Counted from the first letter of the stretch, positions 38,708-58,949 are shown. The stretch is DNA of 64,000 nucleotides from Lysobacter sp. KIS68-7 (GCF_021284745.1 NZ_CP089925.1:1549001-1613000); one strand, 5' to 3'. The notes: a model not told the origin generated them from the letters alone. Made by a program: numbers and translations.

Positions 38708-39295
38708 ATGGCTGGCTTGCGACTCATCGTCGGACTGGGCAACCCCGGTCCCGAACACGCCCGGACCCGGCACAACGCCGGGTTCTGGTTTGTTGACGCC
38801 CTTGCGGACCGTTTGGGCGGCCGCTTCGGGCTGGAATCCAAGTTGTTCGGCGAGACGGCCAAGGTCGACATCGGCGGGCAGCCGGTCTGGCTGCTCAAGC
38901 CTGCGACCTTCATGAACCTCAGCGGCAAGTCGGTCACCGCCGCGATGCGCTACTGGAAGATCGAGCCGGAAGAGGCGCTGCTGGCGCACGACGAGCTCGA
39001 CCTCCCGCCGGGCACCGCCCGCCTCAAGTTCGATGGCGGCCACGGGGGCCAGAACGGTTTGCGCGACACCATGCGCCTGCTGGGCCATGGCAAGTTCCAC
39101 CGGCTGCGGATCGGCATCGGCCATCCGGGCCACAAGGACAAGGTCACGCCGTGGGTGCTGGGCAAGCCCGGCCGCGACGACGAGGCCGCCATTCTCCGCT
39201 CGATCGACGACGCCCTGGCGGTCCTGCCGCTGGCGGTCGCGGGCGACATCAACGAGGCGACCAAGCGCCTCAACACCGGTCCGGCTGCGCGCTGA
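38708..39295 (+). CDS. pth: Peptidyl-tRNA hydrolase
   Basis: A 195-residue enzyme that frees tRNA from peptidyl-tRNA drop-off products. It has [11 protein letters not shown]-x-T-R-H-N-A-G with the catalytic His22, the [10 protein letters not shown] segment and H-D-E-L-D-L-P-P-G with the active-site Asp. The ATG at 38708 gives the usual length (E. coli 194). ychF follows 16 bases later, the common pth-ychF pair. Confidence 0.96.
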   Translation: MAGLRLIVGLGNPGPEHARTRHNAGFWFVDALADRLGGRFGLESKLFGETAKVDIGGQPVWLLKPATFMNLSGKSVTAAMRYWKIEPEEALLAHDELDLPPGTARLKFDGGHGGQNGLRDTMRLLGHGKFHRLRIGIGHPGHKDKVTPWVLGKPGRDDEAAILRSIDDALAVLPLAVAGDINEATKRLNTGPAAR

Positions 39296-39311
39296 CCGGC
39301 CAGGAGACACC

Positions 39312-40403
39312 ATGGGCATCAAATGCGGGATCGTCGGCCTGCCGAACGTCGGCAAGTCGACCCTGTTCAACGCGCTGACCAAGGCGGGCATCGCCGCGGC
39401 CAATTTCCCCTTCTGCACGATCGAGCCCAACGTAGGCATCGTGCCGGTGCCGGATCCGCGCCTCAACGCGCTGTCGGACATCGTCAAACCGCAGAAGGTG
39501 ATCCCGACTGCGGTGGAATTCGTCGATATCGCGGGCCTGGTGGCCGGCGCGGCCAGCGGCGAGGGCCTGGGCAACAAGTTCCTGGCCCACATCCGCGAAG
39601 TCGATGCGATCACGCACGTCGTGCGCTGCTTCGAGCACGGCGACATCGTCCACGTGACCGGCAAGGTCGACCCGATCTCCGATATCGAGACCATCGACAC
39701 CGAGCTGGCGCTGGCGGACCTGGATTCGGTCGAAAAGGCCCTGAACCGCGCCGAGCGCTCGGCGAAGACCGGCGACAAGGACGCCAAGGCGCGCGCCGAG
39801 GTGCTCGGGCGCCTGCGCGCCGGCCTGGATTCCGGCAAGCCGGCCCGCGCGCTGGGCCTGTCGGACGAGGACAGGGCGCAGGTCCGCGACCTGTTCCTGC
39901 TGACCCTGAAGCCGGTGATGTACGTCGCCAACGTCCTGGAGGACGGCTTCGAGAACAACCCGCACCTGGACGCCGTCCGGGCCCGGGCGGCGGGCGAGGG
40001 CGCCGAAGTGGTGCCGGTCTCGGCCGCCATCGAGGAGGAACTGAGCCAGCTCGACGACGCCGACCGCGACACCTTCCTGCACGACCTGGGCCTGGACGAG
40101 CCGGGCCTGAACCGCGTGATCCGGGCCGCCTACAAGCTCCTGGGGCTGCAGACCTACTTCACCGCGGGCGTGAAGGAAGTGAGGGCCTGGACCGTCCGCG
40201 CCGGTTCGACCGCACCGCAGGCCGCCGCCGTGATCCACACGGATTTCGAAAAGGGCTTCATCCGCGCCGAAACCATCGGCTACGACGACTACATCAAATA
40301 TCGCGGCGAATCCGGCGCCCGCGATGCCGGCCGCTTGCGGCTGGAGGGCAAGGAGTACCGCGTGCAGGAAGGCGACGTCCTCCACTTCCGGTTCAACGTC
40401 TGA
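39312..40403 (+). CDS. ychF: Ribosome-binding ATPase YchF (Obg family)
   Basis: A 363-residue P-loop ATPase, exactly the E. coli length. G1 is G-L-P-N-V-G-K-S-T, followed by [10 protein letters not shown] and the G3 motif D-I-A-G-L; the C-terminal TGS domain ends in [12 protein letters not shown]. YchF is linked to oxidative-stress control and translation. GGAGA lies six bases before the ATG at 39312. Confidence 0.97.
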   Translation: MGIKCGIVGLPNVGKSTLFNALTKAGIAAANFPFCTIEPNVGIVPVPDPRLNALSDIVKPQKVIPTAVEFVDIAGLVAGAASGEGLGNKFLAHIREVDAITHVVRCFEHGDIVHVTGKVDPISDIETIDTELALADLDSVEKALNRAERSAKTGDKDAKARAEVLGRLRAGLDSGKPARALGLSDEDRAQVRDLFLLTLKPVMYVANVLEDGFENNPHLDAVRARAAGEGAEVVPVSAAIEEELSQLDDADRDTFLHDLGLDEPGLNRVIRAAYKLLGLQTYFTAGVKEVRAWTVRAGSTAPQAAAVIHTDFEKGFIRAETIGYDDYIKYRGESGARDAGRLRLEGKEYRVQEGDVLHFRFNV

Positions 40404-40419
40404 GGGTCGCAACGAAACG

Positions 40420-40448
40420 TTGACTTCCCCGCCGAGCCACGCCAGAAT
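40420..40448 (+). promoter_or_regulatory. Promoter of the tRNA-Tyr/Gly/Thr-tuf operon
   Basis: TTGACT (40420-40425) and CAGAAT (40443-40448) are 17 bases apart. The start site would be near 40455, seven bases before tRNA-Tyr, with a GC-rich stretch (CGGGC) after the -10, the kind of discriminator associated with stringent control of stable-RNA promoters. Confidence 0.7.
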
Positions 40449-40461
40449 TTCGGGCTCTTTT

Positions 40462-40547
40462 GGAGGGATACCCAAGCGGCCAACGGGGGCAGACTGTAAA
40501 TCTGCTGGCTTACGCCTTCGGTGGTTCGAATCCACCTCCCTCCACCA
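40462..40547 (+). tRNA. tRNA-Tyr (GUA)
   Basis: Acceptor GGAGGGA pairs with TCCCTCC; long variable arm as in class II tRNAs; anticodon GTA at 40496-40498; T-arm GGTGG/CCACC; discriminator A and encoded CCA. First gene of the operon. Confidence 0.97.
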
Positions 40548-40622
40548 GTGCTTCAAACCGTCGGCGTCACCAACCGGCGGTGCAAGACCCAAGCAGGTTC
40601 AAGTCGGCGCAAGTCGACCGGC

Positions 40623-40696
<74 letters not shown>

Positions 40697-40731
40697 TTGA
40701 CGCCGCGACGCAGGACCCGCTGGAACAACTT

Positions 40732-40807
40732 GCTCACGTAGCTCAGTCGGTAGAGCACCTCCTTGGTAAGGAGGAGGTCGCTGGTTCGATTCCAGTCGTG
40801 AGCACCA
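40732..40807 (+). tRNA. tRNA-Thr (GGU)
   Basis: Acceptor GCTCACG pairs with CGTGAGC; anticodon stem CCTCC/GGAGG with anticodon GGT at 40765-40767; discriminator A and encoded CCA. It lies 56 bases before the first tuf gene. Confidence 0.97.
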
Positions 40808-40862
40808 CATCGCAACACGCACCACCGACAACGCACACCACTGCAACCCATCGAGAAGAGCC

Positions 40863-42053
40863 ATGGCCAAGGGTAAGTTCGAGCGCACCAAGCCCCACGT
40901 GAACGTGGGCACGATCGGTCACGTTGACCACGGCAAGACGACGCTGACGGCGGCGCTGACGAAGGTGGGCGCGGAACGTTTCGGCGGCGAATTCAAGGCA
41001 TACGACGCGATCGACGCGGCGCCGGAAGAGAAGGCGCGCGGCATCACGATCTCGACGGCGCACGTGGAATACGAATCGGCCACGCGCCACTACGCGCACG
41101 TGGACTGCCCGGGCCACGCCGACTACGTGAAGAACATGATCACGGGTGCGGCGCAGATGGACGGCGCGATCCTGGTGTGCTCGGCCGCGGACGGCCCGAT
41201 GCCGCAGACGCGCGAACACATCCTGCTGTCGCGCCAGGTGGGCGTGCCGTACATCGTCGTGTTCCTGAACAAGGCCGACATGGTGGACGACGCCGAACTG
41301 CTCGAGCTGGTCGAGATGGAAGTGCGCGAGCTGCTGACCAAGTACGAATTCCCGGGCGACGACACCCCGATCATCAAGGGTTCGGCGCGCCTGGCGCTGG
41401 AAGGCGACCAGTCGGAAATCGGCGTGCCGTCGATCCTGAAGCTGGTGGACGCGCTGGACACGTTCATCCCGCAGCCGGAGCGCGCGATCGACAAGCCGTT
41501 CCTGATGCCGGTGGAAGACGTGTTCTCGATCTCGGGCCGCGGCACCGTGGTGACCGGCCGCATCGAGCGCGGCATCATCAAGGTTGGTGACGAAATCGAA
41601 ATCGTCGGCATCCGTCCGACGCAGAAGACGACGGTCACGGGCGTTGAAATGTTCCGCAAGCTGCTGGACCAGGGCCAGGCGGGCGACAACGCGGGCCTGC
41701 TGCTGCGCGGCACCAAGCGTGACGACGTGGAGCGTGGCCAAGTGCTGGCCAAGCCGGGTTCGATCACGCCGCACACGACGTTCGAAGCCGAGGTGTACGT
41801 GCTGTCGAAGGACGAAGGCGGCCGCCACACGCCGTTCTTCAAGGGCTACCGCCCGCAGTTCTACTTCCGCACGACCGACATCACGGGCGCCGTGACCCTG
41901 CCGGAAGGCGTGGAAATGGTCATGCCGGGCGACAACATCAAGATGGTGGTCGAGCTGATCAACCCGGTGGCGATGGACGATGGCCTGCGCTTCGCGATCC
42001 GCGAAGGCGGCCGTACGGTCGGCGCCGGCGTCGTGGCGAAGATCCTCAAGTAA
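40863..42053 (+). CDS. tuf: Translation elongation factor Tu (first copy)
   Basis: A 396-residue GTPase that delivers aminoacyl-tRNA to the ribosome. G1 G-H-V-D-H-G-K-T, G3 D-C-P-G-H and G4 N-K-A-D are intact. This is the tufB-type locus, after tRNA-Tyr/Gly/Thr and before tRNA-Trp-secE. It is almost identical in DNA to the copy at 57721: two synonymous differences are visible inside the gene (codon 2 GCC against GCA, and CAA against CAG at 41739-41741). Flanks are unrelated, which points to gene conversion. Confidence 0.98.
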   Translation: MAKGKFERTKPHVNVGTIGHVDHGKTTLTAALTKVGAERFGGEFKAYDAIDAAPEEKARGITISTAHVEYESATRHYAHVDCPGHADYVKNMITGAAQMDGAILVCSAADGPMPQTREHILLSRQVGVPYIVVFLNKADMVDDAELLELVEMEVRELLTKYEFPGDDTPIIKGSARLALEGDQSEIGVPSILKLVDALDTFIPQPERAIDKPFLMPVEDVFSISGRGTVVTGRIERGIIKVGDEIEIVGIRPTQKTTVTGVEMFRKLLDQGQAGDNAGLLLRGTKRDDVERGQVLAKPGSITPHTTFEAEVYVLSKDEGGRHTPFFKGYRPQFYFRTTDITGAVTLPEGVEMVMPGDNIKMVVELINPVAMDDGLRFAIREGGRTVGAGVVAKILK

Positions 42054-42061
42054 CAAACGTC

Positions 42062-42089
42062 CCGGGACGCGGTCAAAGCCGCGTTCCGG
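42062..42089 (+). other. Hairpin just downstream of tuf
   Basis: An 11-bp stem with one G-U pair (42062-42072 with 42079-42089), loop TCAAAG. No U-run; it may protect the tuf mRNA end ahead of the terminator that follows. Confidence 0.5.
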
Positions 42090-42098
42090 AACGAGTTG

Positions 42099-42134
42099 GA
42101 AAGGCGTGGCGGCGCAAGCCGCCGTTGCCTTTTT
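42099..42134 (+). terminator. Intrinsic terminator between tuf and tRNA-Trp
   Basis: Two 6-bp helices separated by a small internal loop (42100-42113 with 42118-42132), GCAA loop, then TTTTT at 42130-42134. It lies 12 bases before tRNA-Trp and would reduce read-through into secE-nusG. Confidence 0.75.
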
Positions 42135-42146
42135 CGGAACTCACGT

Positions 42147-42222
<76 letters not shown>

Positions 42223-42258
42223 CTTCGGACGTGCATCACCGTGCGTCGGACGGAACGG

Positions 42259-42636
42259 ATGAACAGCAAGGTCGAACAACCCAGGGCCGCCTCGTCGGGC
42301 GACATCGTCAAGTACGCGCTGGCCTTGCTGCTGGTGGCGGCTGGCGTGTTCGCGTTCTACTGGTTCTCCGAGTGGCCGTCCGGGATGCGTTCGCTGGCCG
42401 TCATCGGGGGCCTGCTCGCGGGCGCCGGCGTGTTCCTCACGAGCCTGAAGGGCGTGCAGACGCGCGAGTTCCTCTCCGAATCGCGATTCGAGTTGCGCAA
42501 GGTCGTGTGGCCGACCCGCCAGGAAGCGGGCCGCGCGACGATGATGATCATCATCGCCGTCACCGTGATCAGCCTGATCCTCGCCGCGTTCGATTTTTTC
42601 ATCCAGCTGGGCGTCAAGTTCCTGCTGGGCACCTGA
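42259..42636 (+). CDS. secE: Preprotein translocase subunit SecE
   Basis: A 125-residue membrane protein of the SecYEG channel. Two N-terminal helices (A-L-A-L-L-L-V-A-A-G-V-F-A and L-A-V-I-G-G-L-L-A-G-A-G-V-F-L), the amphipathic segment E-L-R-K-V-V-W-P-T-R-Q-E, and the final helix are as in E. coli SecE (127 residues). Start at 42259 removes an N-terminal run that would overlap tRNA-Trp. Confidence 0.95.
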   Translation: MNSKVEQPRAASSGDIVKYALALLLVAAGVFAFYWFSEWPSGMRSLAVIGGLLAGAGVFLTSLKGVQTREFLSESRFELRKVVWPTRQEAGRATMMIIIAVTVISLILAAFDFFIQLGVKFLLGT

Positions 42637-42648
42637 GGTAACAGATTC

Positions 42649-43221
42649 GTGGAAGAAAACGTCGACAAGCGCTGGTACGTGGTCCACGCCTACTCCGGCT
42701 TCGAGAAGTCGGTGGCGCAGGCGTTGCGTGACCGCATCGCGCGCACGGGCATGCAGGATCGCTTCGGCGACGTGCTCGTGCCGACGGAAGAAGTCATCGA
42801 GATGCGCTCCGGCCAGAAGCGCCGTTCCGAGCGCAAGTTCTTCCCCGGCTACGTGCTGGTGCAGATCGCCACGCACGACGAAGGCGGCATCCCGCGCATG
42901 GACAGCGAAAGCTGGCACCTGGTGAAGGAAACGCCGAAGGTCATGGGCTTCATCGGCGGCACCGCCGACCGTCCGCTGCCGATCCGCGACGAAGAGGCTG
43001 CGGCCATCCTCGACCGCGTGCAGGAAGGCGTGGAGAAGCCGAAGCCGAAGGTGTTGTTCGAAGCCGGCGAAATGGTGCGCGTCACCGACGGCCCGTTCAA
43101 CGACTTCAACGGCGTCGTGGAAGAAGTGAATTACGAGAAGAGCCGCCTGCGCGTCGCAGTGCTGATCTTCGGTCGTTCCACCCCGGTGGAACTGGAATTC
43201 GGGCAGGTCGAGAAGGCCTGA
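42649..43221 (+). CDS. nusG: Transcription antitermination protein NusG
   Basis: A 190-residue factor with an NGN domain ([20 protein letters not shown]) that binds RNA polymerase and a C-terminal KOW domain ([19 protein letters not shown]). It starts with GTG at 42649, preceded by GAGGT. A secE-nusG pair directly upstream of rplK is standard. Confidence 0.96.
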   Translation: MEENVDKRWYVVHAYSGFEKSVAQALRDRIARTGMQDRFGDVLVPTEEVIEMRSGQKRRSERKFFPGYVLVQIATHDEGGIPRMDSESWHLVKETPKVMGFIGGTADRPLPIRDEEAAAILDRVQEGVEKPKPKVLFEAGEMVRVTDGPFNDFNGVVEEVNYEKSRLRVAVLIFGRSTPVELEFGQVEKA

Positions 43222-43230
43222 CCCAAGGAT

Positions 43231-43251
43231 CGGAACGAGTGGTTCGTTCCG
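43231..43251 (+). promoter_or_regulatory. Hairpin in the nusG-rplK gap
   Basis: An 8-bp perfect stem (43231-43238 with 43244-43251), loop GTGGT, in the 80-base gap that precedes rplK. In E. coli L1 represses rplK-rplA by binding a structure in this leader; this hairpin is a candidate for part of that site. Confidence 0.4.
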
Positions 43252-43301
43252 GCCAATAAGCGAGGAGCCGAACAGGCGTCCGCACTCGCAGGAGCAAAGC
43301 A

Positions 43302-43730
43302 ATGGCAAAGAAAGTCGTTGGTTACATCAAGTTGCAGGTCAAGGCCGGCCAGGCCAATCCGTCGCCGCCCGTGGGTCCCGCCCTCGGCCAGCGCGGCCTG
43401 AACATCATGGAATTCTGCAAGGCGTTCAATGCCGCCACGCAGAAGCTGGAACCGGGTCTCCCGATTCCGGTGGTCATCACCGCGTACTCGGACCGCACCT
43501 TCACCTTCATCACGAAGACGCCGCCGGCGTCGATCCTGCTGAAGAAGGCCGCGGGCATCCAGTCCGGTTCCAAGCGCCCGAACACCGAGAAGGTGGGCAA
43601 GGTCACCCGCAAGCAGGTCGAGGAAATCGCGAAGGCGAAGGAACCCGACCTGACCGCAGCCGACCTGGAAGCGGCGGTGCGCACGATTGCGGGCTCGGCC
43701 CGTTCCATGGGTCTCGTGGTGGAGGGCTAA
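43302..43730 (+). CDS. rplK: 50S ribosomal protein L11
   Basis: A 142-residue protein of the GTPase-associated centre; the N-terminal domain has the [17 protein letters not shown] loop and the C-terminal rRNA-binding domain ends [14 protein letters not shown]. Length equals E. coli L11. Confidence 0.98.
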   Translation: MAKKVVGYIKLQVKAGQANPSPPVGPALGQRGLNIMEFCKAFNAATQKLEPGLPIPVVITAYSDRTFTFITKTPPASILLKKAAGIQSGSKRPNTEKVGKVTRKQVEEIAKAKEPDLTAADLEAAVRTIAGSARSMGLVVEG

Positions 43731-43733
43731 GCA

Positions 43734-44432
43734 ATGGCGATGACCAAGCGACAGAAGACGATCAAGACCGCGGTCGAAGCGGGCAAGGCCTACGCGATCG
43801 ACGAAGCACTGAAGATCGTCCAGACCAACAGCAAGGCGAAGTTCAACGAAGCCGTTGACGTCGCCGTGCGCCTCGGCGTGGATGCGAAGAAGTCCGACCA
43901 GCAGGTGCGCGGTTCCACCGTGTTGCCGGCCGGTACCGGCAAGTCGGTGCGCGTGGCGGTGTTCGCCCCCGCCGGCGCCAAGGCCGAAGAAGCCCGCGCC
44001 GCAGGCGCCGAGGCCGTCGGCATGGACGACCTCGCCGAAGCGATGCAGAACGGCGACCTGAACTACGACGTCGTCATCGCGACGCCGGATGCGATGCGCG
44101 TGGTCGGCAAGCTCGGCCAGGTGCTCGGTCCGCGCGGCCTGATGCCGAACCCGAAGGTCGGCACCGTTTCGCCGAACCCGGCCGAAGCCGTGAAGAACGC
44201 GAAGGCGGGCCAGGTGCGTTACCGCACCGACAAGGCCGGCATCATCCACTGCACCATCGGCAAGGCCAGCTTCGAAGCCGAAGCGCTCAAGGGCAACCTG
44301 CACGCGCTGCTGCTCGACCTGATCAAGGCCAAGCCGTCGACGGCGAAGGGCATGTACCTGCAGAAGATCTCGCTGAGCTCGACCATGGGCCCGGGCGTGA
44401 TCGTCGACCAGGCGTCGCTCTCGCTGAAGTAA
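43734..44432 (+). CDS. rplA: 50S ribosomal protein L1
   Basis: A 232-residue stalk protein, also the likely translational repressor of the rplK-rplA transcript. Conserved T-D-K-A-G-I-I-H and [10 protein letters not shown] are visible. It follows rplK by three bases. Confidence 0.98.
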   Translation: MAMTKRQKTIKTAVEAGKAYAIDEALKIVQTNSKAKFNEAVDVAVRLGVDAKKSDQQVRGSTVLPAGTGKSVRVAVFAPAGAKAEEARAAGAEAVGMDDLAEAMQNGDLNYDVVIATPDAMRVVGKLGQVLGPRGLMPNPKVGTVSPNPAEAVKNAKAGQVRYRTDKAGIIHCTIGKASFEAEALKGNLHALLLDLIKAKPSTAKGMYLQKISLSSTMGPGVIVDQASLSLK

Positions 44433-44759
44433 TGCAAGACGCATCCGCCGAAAGCGGATGCGGCAACACCGTTTGAGGGCATCGCGCCGCGAGGCGCGAC
44501 GCCGTCAAAGACCGCAGGTGCGGTCTGCGCAATGCGAATACGGGCAGGAAGCTCGGTACGGCATGGAGTCGTGTTCGCAAAGGCGGGATCGCTTAATCCA
44601 GCGCGCAAGCGCCGGCCTGCGTAGATGGTGCCGCCCCCTCTGGATGTTTTAGGGAAGGGCCACCACCGGGACGCGCGAGCGTCCCCGACGCCAACGGAAG
44701 GCGTCGCTCAGGACCGCAAACGGCAGGAGCCGGGCGCGGAGTTCATTAGGAGGAGTGCA
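44433..44759 (+). promoter_or_regulatory. rplJ leader with L10-type structured RNA
   Basis: The 327-base gap between rplA and rplJ carries a series of hairpins: a 9-bp stem (44440-44448/44454-44462), a longer stem with a GCGA tetraloop (44472-44509) and a 6-bp stem with loop AGGT (44510-44525). The last part, about 44590-44757, includes a TGCGTAGATGGTG stretch and paired segments typical of the leader where the L10-(L12)4 complex binds to repress rplJL. GGAGGAG precedes rplJ. No clear promoter was recognised. Confidence 0.6.
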
Positions 44760-45290
44760 ATGGCTCTCAATCTGTCCCAGAAGCAGGAAGTTGTCGCCGA
44801 GCTGGCAGACGTGGCCTCGAAGGCTCACTCCCTGGTCGCAGCCGAATACGCAGGCATCACGGTCTCGCAGATGACCGCGATGCGCAAGAAGGCCCGCGAA
44901 ACCGGCGTGTACTTGAAGGTTGTCAAGAACACGCTTGCGTCGCGCGCCGTCGTCGGCACCGAGTTCGAGGTCGTCAAGGACGCCCTGACCGGTCCGCTGC
45001 TGTATGCGTTCTCGACCGAGGAACCCGGCGCTGCCGGTCGCCTCATCAAGGAGTTCGCCAAGGGCAACGACAAGCTCAAGGCCAAGGTCGTGTCGGTGGA
45101 AGGCAAGTTGCTTCCCGCCGCGCACGTCGAGGTCCTGGCTTCGCTGCCGACCCGTGAGCAGGCGCTTGCCATGCTCGCCCGCGTGCTCGCCGAGCCCGCT
45201 GCGATGTTCGCCCGTGCCGTCAAGGCCGTGGCCGACAAGCAGGGCGGTGGCGATGCCCCCGCGGAGGCGCAGGCCGAAGCTTCGGCCTGA
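44760..45290 (+). CDS. rplJ: 50S ribosomal protein L10
   Basis: A 176-residue stalk base protein with an N-terminal rRNA-binding domain ([11 protein letters not shown]) and a C-terminal helix that binds L7/L12 dimers, ending in an Ala/Glu-rich tail slightly longer than E. coli L10. The ATG at 44760 follows AGGAGGAG; upstream in-frame codons lie within the leader. Likely autoregulated. Confidence 0.97.
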   Translation: MALNLSQKQEVVAELADVASKAHSLVAAEYAGITVSQMTAMRKKARETGVYLKVVKNTLASRAVVGTEFEVVKDALTGPLLYAFSTEEPGAAGRLIKEFAKGNDKLKAKVVSVEGKLLPAAHVEVLASLPTREQALAMLARVLAEPAAMFARAVKAVADKQGGGDAPAEAQAEASA

Positions 45291-45329
45291 TCCCTACGTC
45301 ACCCATTCAATTATCCAGAGGTAATCACC

Positions 45330-45704
45330 ATGTCCCTTTCCAACGAGCAGATCGTTGACGCCATCGCCGCGAAGTCGCTGATGGAAGTGATGGAGCTGGT
45401 CAAGGCCATCGAAGACAAGTTCGGCGTTTCCGCCGCTGCCCCGGTCATGGCCGCTGCCGGCCCGGCCGCCGCCGCCGCCCCGGTCGAAGAGCAGACCGAA
45501 TTCACCGTCGTCCTGAAGGCCGCCGGCGAGAAGAAGGTCGAAGTGATCAAGGCCGTCCGCGCGATCACCGGCCTGGGCCTGAAGGAAGCGAAGGACCTCG
45601 TCGAAGGCGCCCCGCAGACCGTCAAGGAAGCCGTGTCGAAGGACGACGCCGCGAAGTTCAAGAAGGAACTCGAGGCCGCTGGCGCTGCCGTCGAAGTCAA
45701 GTAA
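45330..45704 (+). CDS. rplL: 50S ribosomal protein L7/L12
   Basis: A 124-residue stalk protein: N-terminal dimerisation helices, an Ala/Pro hinge (residues 38-50) and the conserved C-terminal domain ([20 protein letters not shown]) that contacts elongation factors. 39 bases after rplJ. Confidence 0.98.
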   Translation: MSLSNEQIVDAIAAKSLMEVMELVKAIEDKFGVSAAAPVMAAAGPAAAAAPVEEQTEFTVVLKAAGEKKVEVIKAVRAITGLGLKEAKDLVEGAPQTVKEAVSKDDAAKFKKELEAAGAAVEVK

Positions 45705-45740
45705 TCGCAATTGCGTCGCCGGTGACATTGGCGACCACCC

Positions 45741-45768
45741 AAGGCTGGGGACGAAAGTCCCCGGCCTT
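45741..45768 (+). terminator. rplL-rpoB attenuator hairpin
   Basis: A 12-bp stem with one G-T (G-U) pair (45741-45752 with 45757-45768), GAAA loop, followed by TGG without a full U-run. Its place matches the partial terminator between rplL and rpoB in E. coli, which sets the ribosomal protein to polymerase ratio. Confidence 0.65.
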
Positions 45769-45807
45769 TGGCCGTTCCTGAGCAAGCCGCAACACATTCA
45801 CCGAGTT

Positions 45808-45870
45808 GGCAGTTGGAAGTAGCGGGAGAAGGCGTGCTGGTGCCGGCAATACCAGCGACTCCCAACTGGC
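45808..45870 (+). promoter_or_regulatory. Composite hairpin in the rpoB leader
   Basis: An outer 13-bp stem (45808-45820 with 45858-45870, about 11 pairs) encloses an inner 6-bp stem GCTGGT/ACCAGC (45836-45841 with 45851-45856). It lies between the attenuator and the rpoB start and could be an RNase processing site or translational control element. Confidence 0.45.
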
Positions 45871-45931
45871 AATTTGACGTTCCCCTCGGCCACCGCGCGT
45901 GGCCGGACAGCAGCGAGGCGACAGCATCATC

Positions 45932-50104
<4,173 letters not shown>

Positions 50105-50131
50105 GCCGCCGCCGCCGACCAGGAGACACCC

Positions 50132-54367
<4,236 letters not shown>

Positions 54368-54378
54368 ACCGTTCAAGC

Positions 54379-54430
54379 GACGGCCTCCAGGGCCGTCCCA
54401 GACCACGAAATGAGGCGCAGGGAGCGCCTC
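54379..54430 (+). terminator. Paired hairpins downstream of rpoC
   Basis: Two 7-bp GC-rich stems follow the stop: 54379-54385/54391-54397 and 54412-54418/54424-54430, the second trailed by GTCTT. Neither has a full U-run, so termination may be partial. Confidence 0.45.
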
Positions 54431-54515
54431 GTCTTCGGCCCAGGATGGGCGGGAACAATGGGGCAGGGCGACGCCAGGCTTGGCGACGCCCATGCTTTCC
54501 ACACCATGGCCTGCG

Positions 54516-54545
54516 TTGACGGTAACCGTCCGCGCTGGCTATACT
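54516..54545 (+). promoter_or_regulatory. Promoter of the str operon (rpsL-rpsG-fusA-tuf)
   Basis: TTGACG (54516-54521) and TATACT (54540-54545) are separated by 18 bases. The predicted start is near 54552, about 70 bases before rpsL. Confidence 0.75.
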
Positions 54546-54556
54546 TTTCCGTCTAT

Positions 54557-54586
54557 GCAGGCCGGGAATGCGGCCTGCTTCGTTTT
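54557..54586 (+). terminator. Leader attenuator before rpsL
   Basis: An 8-bp perfect stem (54557-54564 with 54571-54578), loop GGAATG, followed by TTCGTTTT. It lies right after the predicted start of transcription and so could act as a leader terminator or as a 5' structure controlling the operon. Confidence 0.6.
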
Positions 54587-54622
54587 CACGCAAGGACTTC
54601 GGTCCCTTCAAAAGAGCCCCAA

Positions 54623-54997
54623 ATGGCAACGATCAACCAGCTGGTGCGTAAGGCGCGCAGCCCGGAAACCTACAAGAGCACTTCGCCCGCGCTGGCGAAC
54701 TGCCCGCAGCGCCGCGGCGTCTGCACCCGCGTCTACACGACCACCCCGAAGAAGCCGAACTCGGCGCTTCGCAAGGTCGCGAAGGTCCGTTTGACCAATG
54801 GCTACGAGGTCATCTCGTACATCGGCGGCGAAGGCCACAACCTGCAGGAGCACTCGGTCGTGCTCATCCGCGGCGGCCGCGTCAAGGATCTTCCGGGCGT
54901 GCGTTACCACACCGTGCGCGGTTCGCTCGACGCCGCCGGCGTCAGCAAGCGTCGCCAGGGTCGTTCCAAGTACGGCGCCAAGCGCCCGAAGTCCTGA
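54623..54997 (+). CDS. rpsL: 30S ribosomal protein S12
   Basis: A 124-residue decoding-centre protein of the same length as in E. coli. Lys43 (T-T-P-K-K-P-N-S-A) and Lys88 ([12 protein letters not shown]), whose changes give streptomycin resistance, are wild type. First gene of the str operon. Confidence 0.98.
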   Translation: MATINQLVRKARSPETYKSTSPALANCPQRRGVCTRVYTTTPKKPNSALRKVAKVRLTNGYEVISYIGGEGHNLQEHSVVLIRGGRVKDLPGVRYHTVRGSLDAAGVSKRRQGRSKYGAKRPKS

Positions 54998-55014
54998 TCT
55001 AGGGGTTATCGAAA

Positions 55015-55482
55015 ATGTCGCGTAAAGGTTCCACTCCGCAGCGCACCGTCCTGCCCGACCCGAAGCACGGGAGCGAGACGATCGCCCGCTTCATCAACAT
55101 GGTCATGCAGAGCGGCAAGAAGTCGGTCGCCGAAAAGATCGTGTACGGCGCGATGGACGTGATTGGCGAAAAGAACGCCAACGCGCTCGAGCTCGTCGAA
55201 AAGGCGCTCGGCAACGTGTCGCCGTCGGTCGAGGTCAAGTCGCGTCGCGTCGGCGGCGCCACGTACCAGGTTCCCGTTGAAGTCCGCTCGTCGCGCCGCA
55301 TGGCGCTGGCGATGCGCTGGCTGATCGAGTCCGCCCGCAAGCGCGGCGAGAACAGCATGCCGCGCAAGCTCGCCGGCGAGCTGGTCGACGCCTCGGAAAA
55401 CCGCGGCGGCGCGATCAAGAAGCGCGAAGAAACGCACCGCATGGCGGAAGCGAACAAGGCGTTCGCGCACTACCGCTGGTAA
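55015..55482 (+). CDS. rpsG: 30S ribosomal protein S7
   Basis: A 155-residue protein that organises the 3' domain of 16S rRNA; in E. coli it also represses its operon. Conserved [14 protein letters not shown] and F-A-H-Y-R-W ending. It follows rpsL by 17 bases. Confidence 0.98.
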   Translation: MSRKGSTPQRTVLPDPKHGSETIARFINMVMQSGKKSVAEKIVYGAMDVIGEKNANALELVEKALGNVSPSVEVKSRRVGGATYQVPVEVRSSRRMALAMRWLIESARKRGENSMPRKLAGELVDASENRGGAIKKREETHRMAEANKAFAHYRW

Positions 55483-55488
55483 GACACG

Positions 55489-55511
55489 CGGGCCCGCGCA
55501 GCGCGGGCCCG
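55489..55511 (+). other. Near-continuous palindrome between rpsG and fusA
   Basis: An 11-bp GC-only arm (55489-55499 with 55501-55511) with a single centre base. As RNA the innermost pairs must open to make a loop. It lies six bases after the rpsG stop and has no U-run; it probably blocks exonucleases or slows transcription before fusA. Confidence 0.55.
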
Positions 55512-55601
55512 TAGCGGCACAGACCGCCGCATCCGTCGAGCCGCCTTCAGGGCGGCTTCGGCCTTCCGGACATTTCGTCCGCACAGAAACGAGAGATTCC
55601 C

Positions 55602-57692
<2,091 letters not shown>

Positions 57693-57720
57693 TCAACACA
57701 CACATTCGAGGTAAACAGTC

Positions 57721-58911
57721 ATGGCAAAGGGTAAGTTCGAGCGCACCAAGCCCCACGTGAACGTGGGCACGATCGGTCACGTTGACCACGGCAAGACGAC
57801 GCTGACGGCGGCGCTGACGAAGGTGGGCGCGGAACGTTTCGGCGGCGAATTCAAGGCATACGACGCGATCGACGCGGCGCCGGAAGAGAAGGCGCGCGGC
57901 ATCACGATCTCGACGGCGCACGTGGAATACGAATCGGCCACGCGCCACTACGCGCACGTGGACTGCCCGGGCCACGCCGACTACGTGAAGAACATGATCA
58001 CGGGTGCGGCGCAGATGGACGGCGCGATCCTGGTGTGCTCGGCCGCGGACGGCCCGATGCCGCAGACGCGCGAACACATCCTGCTGTCGCGCCAGGTGGG
58101 CGTGCCGTACATCGTCGTGTTCCTGAACAAGGCCGACATGGTGGACGACGCCGAACTGCTCGAGCTGGTCGAGATGGAAGTGCGCGAGCTGCTGACCAAG
58201 TACGAATTCCCGGGCGACGACACCCCGATCATCAAGGGTTCGGCGCGCCTGGCGCTGGAAGGCGACCAGTCGGAAATCGGCGTGCCGTCGATCCTGAAGC
58301 TGGTGGACGCGCTGGACACGTTCATCCCGCAGCCGGAGCGCGCGATCGACAAGCCGTTCCTGATGCCGGTGGAAGACGTGTTCTCGATCTCGGGCCGCGG
58401 CACCGTGGTGACCGGCCGCATCGAGCGCGGCATCATCAAGGTTGGTGACGAAATCGAAATCGTCGGCATCCGTCCGACGCAGAAGACGACGGTCACGGGC
58501 GTTGAAATGTTCCGCAAGCTGCTGGACCAGGGCCAGGCGGGCGACAACGCGGGCCTGCTGCTGCGCGGCACCAAGCGTGACGACGTGGAGCGTGGCCAGG
58601 TGCTGGCCAAGCCGGGTTCGATCACGCCGCACACGACGTTCGAAGCCGAGGTGTACGTGCTGTCGAAGGACGAAGGCGGCCGCCACACGCCGTTCTTCAA
58701 GGGCTACCGCCCGCAGTTCTACTTCCGCACGACCGACATCACGGGCGCCGTGACCCTGCCGGAAGGCGTGGAAATGGTCATGCCGGGCGACAACATCAAG
58801 ATGGTGGTCGAGCTGATCAACCCGGTGGCGATGGACGATGGCCTGCGCTTCGCGATCCGCGAAGGCGGCCGTACGGTCGGCGCCGGCGTCGTGGCGAAGA
58901 TCCTCAAGTAA
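57721..58911 (+). CDS. tuf: Translation elongation factor Tu (second copy)
   Basis: A 396-residue protein identical in sequence to the copy at 40863. This is the tufA-type locus, at the end of the str operon 28 bases after fusA. Two synonymous differences from the first copy are visible inside the coding region; the flanks diverge immediately at both ends, so identity is confined to the gene and is maintained by conversion. Confidence 0.98.
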   Translation: MAKGKFERTKPHVNVGTIGHVDHGKTTLTAALTKVGAERFGGEFKAYDAIDAAPEEKARGITISTAHVEYESATRHYAHVDCPGHADYVKNMITGAAQMDGAILVCSAADGPMPQTREHILLSRQVGVPYIVVFLNKADMVDDAELLELVEMEVRELLTKYEFPGDDTPIIKGSARLALEGDQSEIGVPSILKLVDALDTFIPQPERAIDKPFLMPVEDVFSISGRGTVVTGRIERGIIKVGDEIEIVGIRPTQKTTVTGVEMFRKLLDQGQAGDNAGLLLRGTKRDDVERGQVLAKPGSITPHTTFEAEVYVLSKDEGGRHTPFFKGYRPQFYFRTTDITGAVTLPEGVEMVMPGDNIKMVVELINPVAMDDGLRFAIREGGRTVGAGVVAKILK

Positions 58912-58949
58912 TAAAGCAAAGAAAATCAGGTGGTTTCGGGGGGAATGGG

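Noticed and set aside
57721-58911. Second tuf copy as a recent horizontal acquisition or assembly duplication
   Set aside because: Its operon position after fusA is ancestral and flanks differ from the first copy, with two internal differences; gene conversion explains the identity better.
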